A DNA stretch of 64,000 nucleotides from Chromobotia macracanthus (GCA_036877525.1 JAZGTH010000005.1:4482001-4546000); one strand, 5' to 3'. Shown: positions 1-12,998, counted from the first letter of the stretch. Numbers and translations: made by a program. The notes: a model not told the origin generated them from the sequence alone.

Positions 1-1312
1 ATGTGGAGATAACAGACACTCTGATCCATGTTGTGCTGTGTGCTGGTTGGTGGGAGTAGAGGGGGAGATCAGAGCACTAACCTGAAATTGAGGGCACTTG
101 TACGCTGAAATTGGGGCCAGGAGATGCTGTTTTATCAGAGAGCACACTGCAGGGCTCCAGTATAGGGCTGTTTTACAAAAGCTACATGAAACAATGGGGA
201 AATGAGACAGCACACAGAGCATCAAAACTGTCGAAATCTTGCTTCTGCGCTGATTCAGGTTTGGGTTTCTGTAGTGATGGCTGAGGTTTTAATGGATTAA
301 GGTCAAGAAGATCAGTGGAAAGAGCAGGTTGTACCTGGAGCATCAAGATCAAATGTTGCAGTGGTGGAAACTGAACAACATTGTCAGAATTGAATGTAGA
401 ATCAAGACAAAAAGCCAACATACATGACAATAATTCAAAGAATACAAGCAAAAATGCCACTATAAGGAATTTCTGTCTTTATATTTGTAACATCTGGTAT
501 ATTTTCCAACATTTTATACTACTTTAGGCCTGGTTATGCTTAAATCATAAAAAAGTGATAACAAGGAAATAATTTTAAATGTATTCACCAATTTAATTAA
601 CTTTATTTAAAAAAAAACATGCATTCACAAAAGTAAAAAATGCCCTTGAAAATGAACTTCAGGGGACAAATAGTAAAAAACAAAAAAAACTAATTTCTAT
701 ACAATACTGTACATAGCATGAAAATAGCCAGATGTCTTATGGAAGTTGTATAAACATGTTTTCTTATATTTACATATATATTTTTACATATAAATGTATA
801 TTTATACAGCCAGTTCTTAACAGCTCAGATAGAGACATTAATTGCCAAAGTTAATTTGGTTTGGATGTCAAAAATAAAGACCTTGATGGTTGTGAAAGGA
901 GTGAAACGCCCTTTTACGATGAGATTCTAAGCCGGTCGGGATGCTGTTTACCAGGTCTGGGCTGATAGATGAAGCAAAACACTCAGGGCAATGCCATTCC
1001 CTCAAATTATAAGCCATTAAATAGAGCTGCTTCAATTTCACCATCCTAATTTAATGAAGGGAACTAATGAAACAGCAAAATAGACCAGAGAACCCTGTGT
1101 GCCTCAGATACAACAACCAAAGCTGGAAGGGTTTAGGGTGATCTGGCGTCTAACATTTTGGCTGGAATAAATCCTCTTTCTCTGAATAAAATATTCATTT
1201 TGCTCTTCCCTGTGCACATGAAATCTAAATTAATTGTTGAATTATATAAAAAGACAATGTAATTGTGGAATTTCCTATAGCTTTCATATGTAATAGACAG
1301 AAAATGGGTTAG

Positions 1313-1358
<46 letters not shown>

Positions 1359-2100
1359 TAATGCTTTAAATGTCCTGTTTCTATGTCCTGTTTCCTTCTA
1401 AGTCCAGGTAGTAAAACAATGTTTGTTTTTATACAATTTTAACAGTCTTGCTTGTAGAAATTAGTGTTGCCATGGTAGTGTTGATAGGACTGATATTGTG
1501 CAGTTTTCTACAAGACAGTATTTCCCAAATTTTTGGCTTATGCTCCCCTATAGTCACACCAGATTCAAAACTCAAACCCACCTTCAATAACACAGTAACA
1601 GGAATGTATTAATTATGTCTTATATAATACTGGATATTATTTATCAGTACAGCTCATACTAACAAAGTCAAATCAAACTTTATTCTTTTTCAAACTTTAT
1701 AAAGGGGGTAAAATGTAACTGTTGGTGAAAAACAGACCCACCAAATAGAACATATGCTACGAGTGTCACCCATACAAACCTGAGAGGTTTAACAAAGTCC
1801 CCCTGGGGTGCATGTACCCCTGGCTGGGAATCATAACTACAGAAAGACGAGACAGAGTCCAAAAAATAGAAAGGAAACAAGTCTGATGAGGTTCTTACTA
1901 AAAGGACAGTATTATTAATTATAAATGCACCATCAGCTGGTAATAGAGAGGACCCACTCATGAACCAAATGTCAAGGAATATCTACAAGAAATGTAACAT
2001 ATTAGTTCTGAATATTATAGTTCTGTATGACATTAATCCTTTTAAAAGACCTTTTTATGTTAGTCTGTGGAGAAAAAAAAAAAGAAGAGCAGTGCTTGAC
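1..2100. other. A/T-rich stretch without a supportable gene
   Basis: No open frame here has a recognisable domain or a chain of splice-compatible exons. The longest minus-strand frame (182-460) is serine/proline-rich near its end, but no exon was found that could join to it. The stretch holds a TA microsatellite and A/T-rich runs around 560-840. The right edge is the downstream flank of mrpl22. Confidence 0.6.
1314..1356. repeat. (TA)n microsatellite
   Basis: About 21 uninterrupted TA units, read directly from the sequence. Confidence 0.95.
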
Positions 2101-2108
2101 ATAATTTC

Positions 2109-2114
2109 TTTATT
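2109..2114 (-). terminator. Poly(A) signal of mrpl22
   Basis: The plus strand reads TTTATT, so the minus strand carries AATAAA, 35-40 bases past the mrpl22 stop codon. That is a normal distance for a very short 3' UTR. No transcript evidence is available. Confidence 0.65.
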
Positions 2115-2148
2115 GCCTAATTATTATTTACACAAAAGACATTTTAAA

Positions 2149-4556
2149 CTACAGTGAGTGAATAATCGTCCTGTTTCTCAGCTGTTCCACATACTCTTTG
2201 GCCTGGTCGAATCCTGTCTTCTGTTCCACTTTGGGCGGCACTCCCTCAACAAGCTTTACAAAGTAGTGACAATGCACTTTGTCCATGATACCGAACATGC
2301 CCCTCCCATGATAACGAATACGCTTTAGGTACTTCCCCTTACCCGAATATGATTCAGCTGTTGGGATCAGTTCAAAGAAAATATAATTCAATCAAGAAAA
2401 GCTTTACATAAAAGTCAAAGAGTCATATTCACAAAATGACATCCAATTTAACAGAAAGATTAATCTAAAATAGTTAAATAGACTTACTGAAACCACAGCT
2501 AGTTTCCTATAAAGAATGCACTATACATTCATTTGTTGTTGATTAGTATGTGCCATTAGTGCATATTATTAAGGTTTATAACAGGTTTGAATCATTTTCA
2601 GTCTGTCTTAAAAAGGTAAGACTAATGCTGCATCCCAAATTGCCTACTTATACTATGCCCTAAAAGTATGTACTGTTTTTGTTATGGGAAAGTATGTACA
2701 TTTTACTGCATAGCAAAGGAGTATGCAAGTACTGGGACAATACTGGGATACCAATGCATAACAGAAGTGACAATTGTTGCCCTGACAACATTGTGATTTT
2801 TAAGAATAACACTCATCAAAATGCAACTCCTCCTTGCATTTAAGCATTTCTTCTTATGTAATGTTTACTATATATCTTTTAATTCTGTAAAAGAGTTGAA
2901 GTTTATTCAGTGTAGCATCACCTCACAATGAGTTGTGGTAAATATCAGCCTTTAGAGTGTGCATGGATCTGCACTTCGAATTTTTTAAAGGAAATAATAG
3001 ACTATCCGGGTACCAAGGATACTCATTTCAACATACTACGATTTTGGACATACTAATTCTAATTTTGAGTACTGTTTAGGATGGATAGTATGCAAATTGG
3101 GATGCAGGATAAATCTAGCCCACAAATCTAGCCCCAAATGTAGTTAAGTTTCATAAGCAGGTGTTTCTCATCAATATCCTCAAACTTGGGTATAAATCGG
3201 GCAATACATTTAATTCATAACTGTTTGCTGTAGTAAAACGGTTTCACATGTACTGATGGCTTTGACCACACGTTTCACTGACAAGTTGACATGAAGTAGC
3301 TAAACACTTACCAATATATAGGTTTGATTTGTATTCCACATTGTGATTCTTCACTGCCATTTCTTGGGCTTCCAAAAGAACCTTTAATGCAATTCAATTA
3401 CAAGACATTCAGCAATGTAAACAGACATTATGTAATCTTAATTCAACAGCTGCTTTTATATCATATACACTGTGTGCATCTTTACCTCTTTGATTATTTC
3501 AGCTCCTTTCTTGTCATTAAATGCCAACTGAGTGAGCGCCTGGTCAATGGTCATACCCTTGATCTATTAACAAGATTTTCATTAAACCGCTTGTTAATGA
3601 GACACCCCCACTTACTAAAACAATACAACAAAATATATGGTATCATTCTGCAAAGTAGATTAATCCATAATAAAGCTATTCATCTATTCCTATTTGGGTC
3701 ATACCATATTTAACATCACTGGCATAGTGCTACTCATTTTTAATAAGTTATAGTCCTTGCATGCAGAGATCACTTACCAGCTTAGCCAGGTACCACATCT
3801 TGTCTTTGCTGTATTTAATTTGACGTCTGCTGTGATAAATCTCCTGTTAGAAACAAAAACACCAGCATCAAACCCGGTATCCTTTTTCTCATGAAGATCA
3901 GAAACTTCATTTACAGTTTACATATGAATGCAAATTAAATAGCTCACTAACAGCTGGTCTACGTGGCTCATCATTTTGTTGTGGTGGATATACAACGCGA
4001 TTTTTCCTCTCCCATTGTTTGCCCCTTAACTGGGTGCTTGTGTGAAGACATGACACTTGAGATACTGTAGATGAAGCACCAAGCAACCTGGAAAGTACGA
4101 CAGGGGATGCAGATAACAATTATTGTAAATGTTTGGTTAACAGGAGCTCTGCGCCTTTATATATACTATTCATGCACATAAAGTAACATAACCTAGCAAA
4201 ACCTAGCGAATTGTCTACCTACACTATTTCGGGTCTATATAGACAAGTTTCGAAAATCAGTGTGACTATAATGTGCCGTACATAAATGCTGTTTATGTAG
4301 ATAACTCGCTTGGTTTTGAGGGACAACCCCAAAGTTTATCGCGGCTAAATGCGGTCTGTCCTTACTCTGCACATGCCATTTTCTTACCTAGAGTTAATTT
4401 GTCCACAGAGACGTCCGATTGCGAATAAACCTGCAAATAATACTCATATAATTACCTGTTAAAAACAACAGTAATCGATGATCATCTAATGAAATAAATA
4501 CACCGATAGTATATTTGTGTTGACTTACCAGCCCATGTCACTCCGGAGGCTGCCAT
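2149..4556 (-). CDS. mrpl22: Mitochondrial large ribosomal subunit protein uL22m (MRPL22), 7 exons
   Basis: Encodes the mitochondrial member of the uL22 family, a protein of the 39S subunit that in this family lines the peptide exit tunnel. Coding exons on the minus strand are 4529-4556, 4388-4430, 3952-4087, 3778-3843, 3486-3563, 3312-3381 and 2149-2357. They sum to 630 nt, or 209 aa plus TAG, close to the roughly 206 aa of the human protein. Phases are compatible at every junction and all introns are GT-AG. Diagnostic segments are KDKMWYLAKL, IDQALTQLAFNDKKGA and LKRIRYHGRGMFGIMDK, and the C-terminus EQLRNRTIIHSL. The first residues are consistent with a mitochondrial targeting peptide (inferred). 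The start is the first ATG before a clean donor. The exon 3 donor reads gttagt and is the weakest junction. The gene is head to head with the gemin5 relic, with 332 bp between the two ATGs. Confidence 0.95.
2628..3107. mobile_element. MITE-like element with terminal inverted repeats, in mrpl22 intron 6
   Basis: The left end starts CTGCATCCCAAATTGC and the right end is its reverse complement with one extra base, GCAAATTTGGGATGCAG-like. The element is about 480 bp. Subterminal repeats of the type AAGTATGTACTG / AGTACTGTTTAGG point inward from both ends. It has no coding capacity, so it would be a non-autonomous DNA transposon. The family was not determined, and no clear target-site duplication was seen. 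Confidence 0.65.
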
Positions 4557-4888
4557 GTTAAATATGGTACGACCCTGCGCTTTACGGCAAATAGGAATAG
4601 TTGAATGGGCTTCATTATTGTTGTTTTAATTCTTTATTGCTGGTAAAGTAGTTATAAATATATTAATAACATATTTATTAATACTTACACATATATATAT
4701 ATATATTGGTACCTATATTGATTTAATATGTTGGTCTAAGATTTGACTGTCTCCATAGTAACACGCGTTCCTAATTCTCGCGTTCCTAATTTTTACGACA
4801 CTCGCAGTCAATATCCGACAGCCGGTGTGTTTGTGACAACCACCCAGAACTTATTTTTCTCTGATGCAGCAGTCATCATTTCATTACA
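4557..4888. promoter_or_regulatory. Bidirectional promoter interval between mrpl22 and the gemin5 relic
   Basis: This 332 bp interval separates the mrpl22 start codon (minus) from the first ATG of the gemin5 relic (plus). The same head-to-head arrangement of MRPL22 and GEMIN5 exists in human, so it is probably an ancestral shared promoter. It includes the RFX-like sequence GTCTCCATAGTAAC at about 4749-4762 and several CpGs around 4760-4830. Promoter activity is inferred from position only. Confidence 0.5.
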
Positions 4889-5439
4889 ATGCATCAAAAA
4901 CTTCATCTAGTCTCTCCAAACGGCTGCTGTTCACGTTGCAGTGATATAAATGTAATGTAATGGTGTAGAAGGGTTTGGAGTATAAACCATAATCTACCTA
5001 GTCAAAGTGACTGCAGCATCTCCACCAGTCATATATATGGGGTAGGATTTTATGATATTCATTAATCAGAAACATCATATCGCATGATTCGTTATTCGTT
5101 TTGCAGTTGAACTCGGAAACGCTGAAAGACTTTGATTTTGCATTTTCCCAACACAATGGATAAGAAAACATTTGTGCAGGAGCTTCAGATGATAAGAGTT
5201 CATATCTGGGATACTGAACAGAAAGTTCAGTTGACAGTGTGCATCAGGTAAGTGAGTTCTTTAGCAGTCAGTCATTCATCGAGGTATTGTGATGCTTAAG
5301 AGCTTTTCATTGGGTCATTATTTGGCCTATGTTGGAGGTCTCTTCTGATCTTTATATTAATGTACACTGGTGTTAAATATAAGTAATGTGCTTGTATTTA
5401 ATTAACAATTTAAGGATTTGTTTCTGTTGGCTTGGTCAA

Positions 5440-5525
5440 ATATATATATTTAATATATATTTTATCAAAAATATATAAAATACATATTTTATAAAAAATA
5501 TATCAAAAATATATCAAATATATAT
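5440..5525. repeat. Degenerate A/T repeat (ATATAT / TATCAAAAATAT units)
   Basis: Low-complexity A/T sequence in which short ATATATCAAAA-type motifs recur, inside intron 2 of the gemin5 relic. Confidence 0.8.
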
Positions 5526-5764
5526 GAAGGCATCAAATGTCACATTTGTTCATCAAACTCACATTTTATGCTTTTATGAAACATTAAGGCTTCTTTACAA
5601 ACTAAAACAGAAAAACAGGACTTTATTTTTTGCAATAATAGCTAGGAATTCTTTAACATCTTTAACGTAACTATGTAACAGCTGTCATGGAAATAAACGT
5701 GCTTTGGCTGGAAAATAATGTCTATATGTAAATTGTTAAACAAAAGTGACATATTTGTCAGATA

Positions 5765-6055
5765 TGGTAACCCATACCTGAAATGTTACCTCTTGCATTT
5801 AACCCACCACTGGTGAGGAGTGAACACACACTGCAAGCCGTGAACACACACACACCCGGAGCAGTGGGCAGAACACTACTGTGCCTGGGGAGCAGTTGGG
5901 GGTTAGGTGCCTAACTCAAGTGCACTTCAGTTGCTACCTGCCAGCTCTGCAATTGAATCAGCAACCTTCTGATTACAAGCCCGACTTACTTATTAGAAGG
6001 CCAACTCATTAGAAGAACTGCCCTCTGATACTGATGCCCCCTGCCCCCTTGTTAC
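5765..6055 (-). mobile_element. SINE-like interspersed repeat in the gemin5 relic
   Basis: Read on the minus strand, it contains GTAATCAGAAGGTTGC, then a B-box-like GATTCAATT, then GTGCACTTGAGTTAGGCACC, CTGCTCCCCAGGCAC and a tail with GGGTTAAATGCAAGAGG. These blocks match, from memory, a repeat that is abundant in teleost genomes. This copy is diverged. The class assignment is from general knowledge. Confidence 0.65.
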
Positions 6056-6388
6056 ATGTGGGTTTATAATGTTAACTATCTGAACTGATTCTTTCAAGCC
6101 TATCAACTTTATCTATATTAGCAATATTGGTGATGTATTTAGGTAAAAAGAATGTGATGAACTGACACATTGCACATTCACTGGAGATGAGAAAGGAATT
6201 GTGGTGTGTTAACGATACAGCTTCTTTCCCGAACCTGAAACCATCTCCTGCTTATCCTGCTCTTCACATGAGGAGAACTACATTGCAGTGGGGTAGGAGT
6301 TCATCATATTATTATTGAATGCAGGATGTAATCAGCCTCTTCATTAAGGTCTTAACAATTAAATCTTTCTGGTGTTCTTTGTAATCCT

Positions 6389-6418
6389 CTAAAAATCAAA
6401 CCCCTTAGGGGTTTTTAG
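6389..6418. repeat. Small inverted repeat
   Basis: AAACCCC and GGGGTTT are separated by TTA, and CTAAAAA / TTTTTAG flank them imperfectly, giving a 30-base hairpin. It lies just before the homopolymer block and has no clear role. Confidence 0.7.
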
Positions 6419-6480
6419 AAAACAAAAAACAAATATCTTTTTTTTCCCCAACCCATATTTTTTCCTATTAATTTATTTAT

Positions 6481-6791
<311 letters not shown>

Positions 6792-8994
6792 TTGGGAAAA
6801 ATTTTTCTCTATCCTGTGCTCTTATTGGCTGCTTTTTTTTTATTATTTGGTCCAAATCAACTATTTAAAAAACATTTTTTTAATTGTAGTTTTCTAATAA
6901 CAAAAATTAAATTGAAATTAATATGTTGGTACAATTATATGTTTATGTTTACATTTTTAGATTAACATGTTTACATCAAATCGTCTTCAGATTAAAAGAT
7001 TTTAAAAAAAGATTTTTAATCTGACATTTCATTCAAGTGTTTCCAAATTTTCGACTGGTAGTGTATAATATATATAAAGGCTGGGTTTATTTGCCTTGGG
7101 CCAGTAAACAACCTCCTAGCAGCTACCCAAAGCACCATATCATCTGCCTAGCAGTGTGTTCAAAACATTACAAACTTCTTAGAAGCTGCATAGCAACACC
7201 TTGGCAGCTTCCGCAAAATAATTTTGTTTTGTTTGTCCTTCTAAAGATATAAGGATGGAATAATCGTAATGAAAGACATCAATAAGAAAGGAGAGGTGAT
7301 CCATCAGCTACAAGGGCATGATGATGAGATTCACTCCCTGGCCTGGTGTTCTCGACCCTCGAGAGGAGCCTCTGAGGAGCCAGATGGATAGAAGAAAATG
7401 CTGGTAAGATATCAGCACAACAGACTTCACTGTATCACCATTGTGTGTCTAGGTACTGATTGCTGTACAAGTGAAAGGTTTCCATGTTCTAATATCTGTT
7501 GTTTGTAATGTCTGTTTCCACAGATGGAAGCAGTGGGTTGACTGAAGGAGCAGATGTAGGGTGTTATCTGACCTCAGGTAGTCCAGATCAGACCATGCGG
7601 ATATGGAGCACAGCCAGAGGCAAAGATGATAGAGATGCACTCAATATATGCAGTATATCATAGAATACAGGAGTCATTTAGGTCACCATGTTTTTTATTT
7701 TAGGTGTCATGACCCTCAAGCTTCTTGAAGAGGAGAGGAGCTGGGGTTGGTCCAGCAGTAAAGGAAAGACTCTGGCTCACTGTCCAGCTGTTTTGGGTAT
7801 GGATGTATAGGCAATTTAACACAGGGTCATTGGAAGATATTTTGAACTTGAATATATATTTTCACTTACTGTGTGTTTGGGTAAGATCATCACGTTGGAC
7901 CTAATGCAGTCAGGCAAGCAGAAGTGGAGTCTCTGGGAAGCTCATTAGATCACAGCCAAATCGTCTCCAATATGAGCTCTTGTAGCATGGGGAGAAAGAA
8001 CCTCTGCACCTCCATGGACAGAGAGGTGTGACCTTTGTCTAACAGTAGATTAGCGCAAGCAGATCTAGTTTCACCAAGACCAAACACATTGACCTCAGGA
8101 CTATTAACATGCTAAAATCTATCCCCAGAGTTGTCATGACTGAAATACATTTAAAATGCACCAAAAGCACACAAATTTCACATTTCATAACCCTCTCACT
8201 AGCCCTTGGCATTTTACAGTCTATTTTTTGTTATTTATTTATTTATCTGCTGCAGTTTATTTAATAAAGATTAATGGGTTCACTGGCATGTCAGATGCAT
8301 TAGAGTTACATTATGTTTTGATAGTACAAAAACCTCTTATCTCAAAAGTTCAAAGACTGATGTCACTTTAAATGAAGTCTTTTTAATGTATGGTTTTGAT
8401 GGGAGCCCCTGCTTCCCCCTCCTTGTGTCATTTCAGATTACATGTTGGGATCTGCCATCTGTGGACTGCTGCTGGACATTATCCCCTCTGAGAGGGTTTG
8501 TGTATTGTCTCAGTTTCTCTCCAGTGGGCAGTGTCTGGCTTTAGGGTACGGGGACAACATGATCCGTGTGTGGAACACACTGTCAGTTCAGAATCAGTAT
8601 GACATCATGACTTATAAATGAGTTCAAAATAAAGATCACTGTGCATTTTTTGTTTTTATTTCTCTCATAGTTGGCATGGCATTTGTGAAAAGAGGGCTCC
8701 CTAGCCTTTGGCACAGGTGATGGTAACATAAACTTCATTTTAAAAAAGTAATAAAAAAAGTAAGAACAACACTTGTGCCATGTGTATTATGTCCTATTGC
8801 AGACATGTCCTAGTGATTTTTGTCATTTTAGAACTTGTAAACGGTTTTGAATTAAATGATAACAGAATTTTCTTTTTTGGGTGAACTTGACTGCATGTAG
8901 AAAAAAAATCTTTATAGTAATTTATGAGAAATGATTTGCCTGAATCTGCATCACCACTAATTAGTGAATCGGTTTTGCTGTTAGTGTGCACACT

Positions 8995-9105
8995 TCTGTT
9001 GAGCCCTGATGCTCTTGCGGCAGATGTAGGTTCAAATCTGGCCTCTAATCTCATTTCCCACTCTCTTCCCCAAAAATTCTCTTTCCCAAAATAAAATCTT
9101 CAGTA
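8995..9105 (+). mobile_element. SINE-like repeat fragment in the gemin5 relic
   Basis: It contains GGTTCAAATCTGGCCTCTAA (B-box-like), then CTCATTTCCCACTCTCTTCCC and an A-rich AAAATAAAAT end. This is the body of a tRNA-derived repeat common in fish genomes. It ends just before the relic exon at 9121. Confidence 0.55.
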
Positions 9106-9812
9106 TTTGTTTTGCACACAGACCACCTCTAATCTCAGGCACCTACCATCGTAGAACTATCTATTCTCTGTCGTGGGGCACTCCTGTTCCGCCAGTGTCT
9201 TTTGAACTTGGAGCTACACCAGAAACGATCCGTCAGCAATAAGTGCTCAGTTCATCTTTAACACGTTCGGTAATTGAGCGAATGAAGGCAGAATATTCGA
9301 TCTCCCTCTGTAGAGTTTGTTGGGTAATCAAAAAATGAAAACTTAATTTTGCCCCTCTGATGACAAATGACACATTTATCACCGTATCCATCTCTGGGCC
9401 ACAGGAGTGTGAAGGTAATTGCTTTTGTTTGAGAGCTGTTGATGGGAGACAGTGGCTGGGGGAAGATGTGATTAGTTGTTTACATTCATTCTGGTGTGTG
9501 TTTCCTTGACTCATTTCCCTGAGGATATCCTCTTAAAAAATGTTCAGCCTTGTTGAATTTTAATGTATTGGGATACCATCAGATTTTCTAAAGCTGTGAA
9601 ACTAGCACTTGTCTTCCATGCTTTCATATTCAAGCTTCTGTTATATAGTTTTAACTAGATTTTTGACATTTTATGTAAAAAAAAAATTGAGTGGTGCTGT
9701 CACTACATACAATAACAAACCCAAAACTTTCATTAGATTTTACGCTTGTGTATGTGGTGGAGTGACAAAAAGGGATTTTTACACAGTGTTTATTACAGTA
9801 TGTTGGGTGGTG

Positions 9813-10030
9813 AGGCGGCACAGTGGCTCAGTAGGTTACACAGCAAGAAGGTTCCCAGTTAAAGTCCCAGCTGAGCCAGGAGACCCTTCTGTGTGGTGTT
9901 TACATTTTCTCCCTGTGTCAGGGTGGGGTTCTGCCAAGTGCCCAGGTTTCCTCCCACAGACCGAAGACATGCAGATTAGGTAGACTGGACATGTTAAATT
10001 CCCTTTCCATGACTTGTGTGTCGATTAACA
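9813..10030 (+). mobile_element. Teleost interspersed repeat (SINE-like)
   Basis: It opens with GGCGGCACAGTGGCTCAGTAGG, continues with CAGCAAGAAGGTTCC and TCTGTGTGGTGTTTACATTTTC, then CCAGGTTTCCTCCCACAG and ACATGCAGATTAGG. These blocks, in this order, match a repeat widespread in ray-finned fish. It is diverged but nearly complete, and lies between gemin5 relic exons. Confidence 0.75.
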
Positions 10031-10435
10031 ATTTTCTGCCATGAATATAGCCATAAACGTTAGAGTGATGTGTATTTTGGGTGGTTAATCAGATTTGCCA
10101 GTCTATTGCTCGTATTGCATTTGAAAAGCTTTTGAAGTCATCTTTAGGAGATCAATATATTCTATATTTATATACTCTGTATCTATATTCACTACTGTAT
10201 TTTCTCTAACAGGTGTGGGATGTGCTGAAAGAGCAGTCAGTGTGTAACTACAGGGGTCTGCTGTGTGTGGAGTGGTCTTCAGTTCACCCTGACCTGGTCT
10301 GGACTGGTGGAGATAACTTCACCCTCTGTGAGTGGGCTGTGTCCAAACAGGAGCACATCACACCCCCTAAAAGTACATAGAACATATCTACCTTCAGTTA
10401 AAGCATTTATAGTAAAAATGTACTTATTTTACTTG

Positions 10436-10590
10436 CTGTGGTGCAGCGGATAGGTGCTCATACAAGACCGCAGATTTGAGTCTGACCTGTGACATTTCCC
10501 AGACTCATTCCTCCTTTCCCTCTGTCTAGAGTGTTGTCACTCTCTCACTTAGTACTTTTTGTACTAAAAAGTGGCAAATGCCCAAATAAC
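10436..10590 (+). mobile_element. tRNA-derived SINE-like repeat
   Basis: A tRNA-like head (GTGGTGCAGCGGATAGG) and a B-box-like GATTTGAGTCTG are followed by TGACATTTCCCAGACTCATT, CTCCTTTCCCTCTGTCT and a tail with GGCAAATGCCC. It is inserted between the relic exons at 10213 and 10699. Confidence 0.6.
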
Positions 10591-11230
10591 TACATTTAAA
10601 TTGACATTTTTTTACATTTTTATCAGAATTATGTGGAAATACCTTAGAATCTCTAGATAAGATGGCACACAATACATTTATTTTCCATTCATCAACAGGT
10701 AAGGTGAAGAAAAAGAGGGGACCACAAAAAAGCTCAAGAAAAAGACAGCACCCAGAAAAGGAAGGATGAAGGTGGAGAAGAACAAATTGCCTTCAGGAGA
10801 ACATAAAAGAGCAGCAGGCAGCACAGAGCAGAAGATCACCAAATAGACAATGATGAGGAGGAAGAGGAGAGAGACAGCATAGACGCTCCATCTGTCATGG
10901 GTAACGGATCATCTTTCTCTCTTTCATCTCTGGCTGTCTCTTCCGCTTCCCCCGACTCCTGCGCTTCCAGCACTGTCTGTGAAATGTCAGTCTGGTCGTG
11001 TGATGAATAACCTTCATCATTGGGGTCACAGGTTGGTCCAGAGAGAGCAGGGCAGACATGTGCACTGCAGAGAGTGTTCAGAATAGAGAAAAGTTCACCC
11101 ATGCAGTTAAAAGAGAGGTTAAAGTAGGGAAGAGAGAAATTGGGTCGGTCTGTGTCTCACCTCAACAGTTTCAGCATAGTTACTCAACGTAGTTTTCTTT
11201 GTCTGAGTTTGTTTTGGTGTGATAATAGTG

Positions 11231-11370
11231 TTCCTGTAGCTCAGTTGGTGGAGCTTTGTGTTAGAAAGACAAAAGTTGTGGGTTTAATTCCCAGGGAACA
11301 CATAACTGATAAATTGTATGCTTTGAATGTACTGTATGTCACTTTGGATAAAAGTATCTGCCAAATGCAT
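11231..11370 (+). mobile_element. tRNA-derived SINE with intact A-box-like head and conserved tail
   Basis: The head reads TGTAGCTCAGTTGGTGGAGC, an A-box region of tRNA type. GGGTTTAATTCCC stands for the B box, then AGGGAACACATAACTGAT, and the body ends in CACTTTGGATAAAAGTATCTG-CCAAATGCAT, a tail typical of teleost SINEs. It is the best-preserved SINE in the window. It is not a functional tRNA gene, as it lacks an acceptor stem pair and a proper anticodon arm. Confidence 0.8.
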
Positions 11371-12998
11371 ACACTTTATCCATAAGCATTGTTACTGGCC
11401 GATAATCAGCCATTATTGACCATTTAATCAGTCGCCTACCAGTAATTTCAATCAGAACATGCGCCCTAATAGTGCTTTATGTTAGTGCATGTATGGCTGC
11501 TTAAGAAAGCATTGTATGGCATGTTATTATGCCTCTGTTCATGTTTAGACTGTCTCACACTGGCTAAAGTTCACTCTCACAATAAACAAAGAGCCAACCA
11601 TTAACATTTATAAAGAACATTTATGCATTAAATAAATTCTTCTCTGAGCCCAATACTGTGGTACCACAGTGTAAAGTGATCAATTTAAAGTTTTAAATTG
11701 CTGTGGTCACAAACACACAAAAACTCATGACAAGCTGGAATGTGTGTTCCAGGTTCAGGAGATCACATTCAGCTCGGCCTGTTCACAGACAGGAACGCCC
11801 TCTACAGGATGTTTCAGGAAGAAGGTTAATTAAGCTTCCATTTCATGATCACAGAAAGCAGCTGAACCCTGTACAGGATTTAAAGGTTGATGTATGAATC
11901 CTGAAGGTTTGAGTTCATTAGGAAATGCTGTACGGGAATCAGCATGAAGCTTGTATTAATGTTTTGTACAGAGGAGAGCCATGGAGGCGGGTCATTATGA
12001 CTCTGTGGTGTATTTGAGGCTGTGGAAAGGTACAGAGAAAGGAGAACTGAATGAATATAAAAATACACCCATTTATTATAGATAAGTGCTAAAATATACC
12101 TTTTTATGAACTTTAAGGCGGAACACATTTTTTCAGGGGCAAATGGAATATGATTTGAGATGACAAAATATATTCGTAAAGGAAAAATATGCTTAAAAAT
12201 GTGCTTAAAAACAATGTGCATTTTTTAGGGTTAAGGGTAAATAGTTGTAAATATTGTCAGGGTTAGGCTATGCCAGTTGAAATTTTGAAGAAGAACATTT
12301 TAAAATCTTGAGTTGGTTACTTAGTGTTATCTGTAAAATGTTATAGTATTGGCCAAAGGCAGACTTCAGCCAGAAGATACAGTTTAGATTTCCACATGAG
12401 CTGGGTGGCCGTGCTTGAAAAGGATGGCCATTATGCTACTGCAGCTAAATAGTGAATGACAATTTACTGAAGATTTTAAAAATGAAGACCAGATGTCCTT
12501 CCTTTAAATGAAGTGTGATAGAAGCTTAACCTTTAATGAAGACAAAAATGTACTGTCTAAAGAACTCTGGATTTTTGGAAGTGTTGCTTTGAAAACCGTA
12601 ATGCACCCTATTTGTGAAAAGTATATCGCTTGATGGATTTAAATAGCTGTTCAATTATTTGTTTTATATGTGGCTTTTAATACTTTATGTCTTTTAATAC
12701 TTTATATGGCTTTTTATGTACTTTACAAGAAGCTGGCTTTCTGCCAAGGAAAAATATAGCCACTCTAGCAGTTTGGAATGGTGAGTTTTGTATACTGTAC
12801 TGTACAGTTTAGTTTAATGAGTCCTGGAGGGCCTGTCTGCTGCAGTATAATTAAAACCTACATTAACTGACTAAATGGGTGTTTTCTTCATTCACTTCTC
12901 AGTTTACCTCACTGTGGACACTAGCTTTGATGCAGCTATAGTGATTGCCAAGAAAGAGGATGAGACATCATTAAGGATGGCGTTTCTGTCGGGAAACA

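Noticed and set aside
182..460. Minus-strand frame with LLDLNP and DFDSF, resembling clathrin/AP2-binding motifs
   Set aside because: Short, without a defined start or splice partner, and no homologous protein recognised; such short motifs occur by chance.
5157..5250. A short open frame starting ATGGATAAGAAAACA as a new small gene
   Set aside because: Its peptide (VHIWDTEQKVQ) is the frameshifted continuation of the gemin5 exon 2 relic.
10836..11102. Minus-strand 88-aa frame rich in Ser and Glu
   Set aside because: It is antisense to an acidic/Ser-rich linker relic of gemin5 read on the plus strand, which explains its composition.
11231..11305. Possible tRNA gene
   Set aside because: A- and B-box-like sequences are present, but the acceptor and anticodon stems do not fold and the SINE body follows directly.
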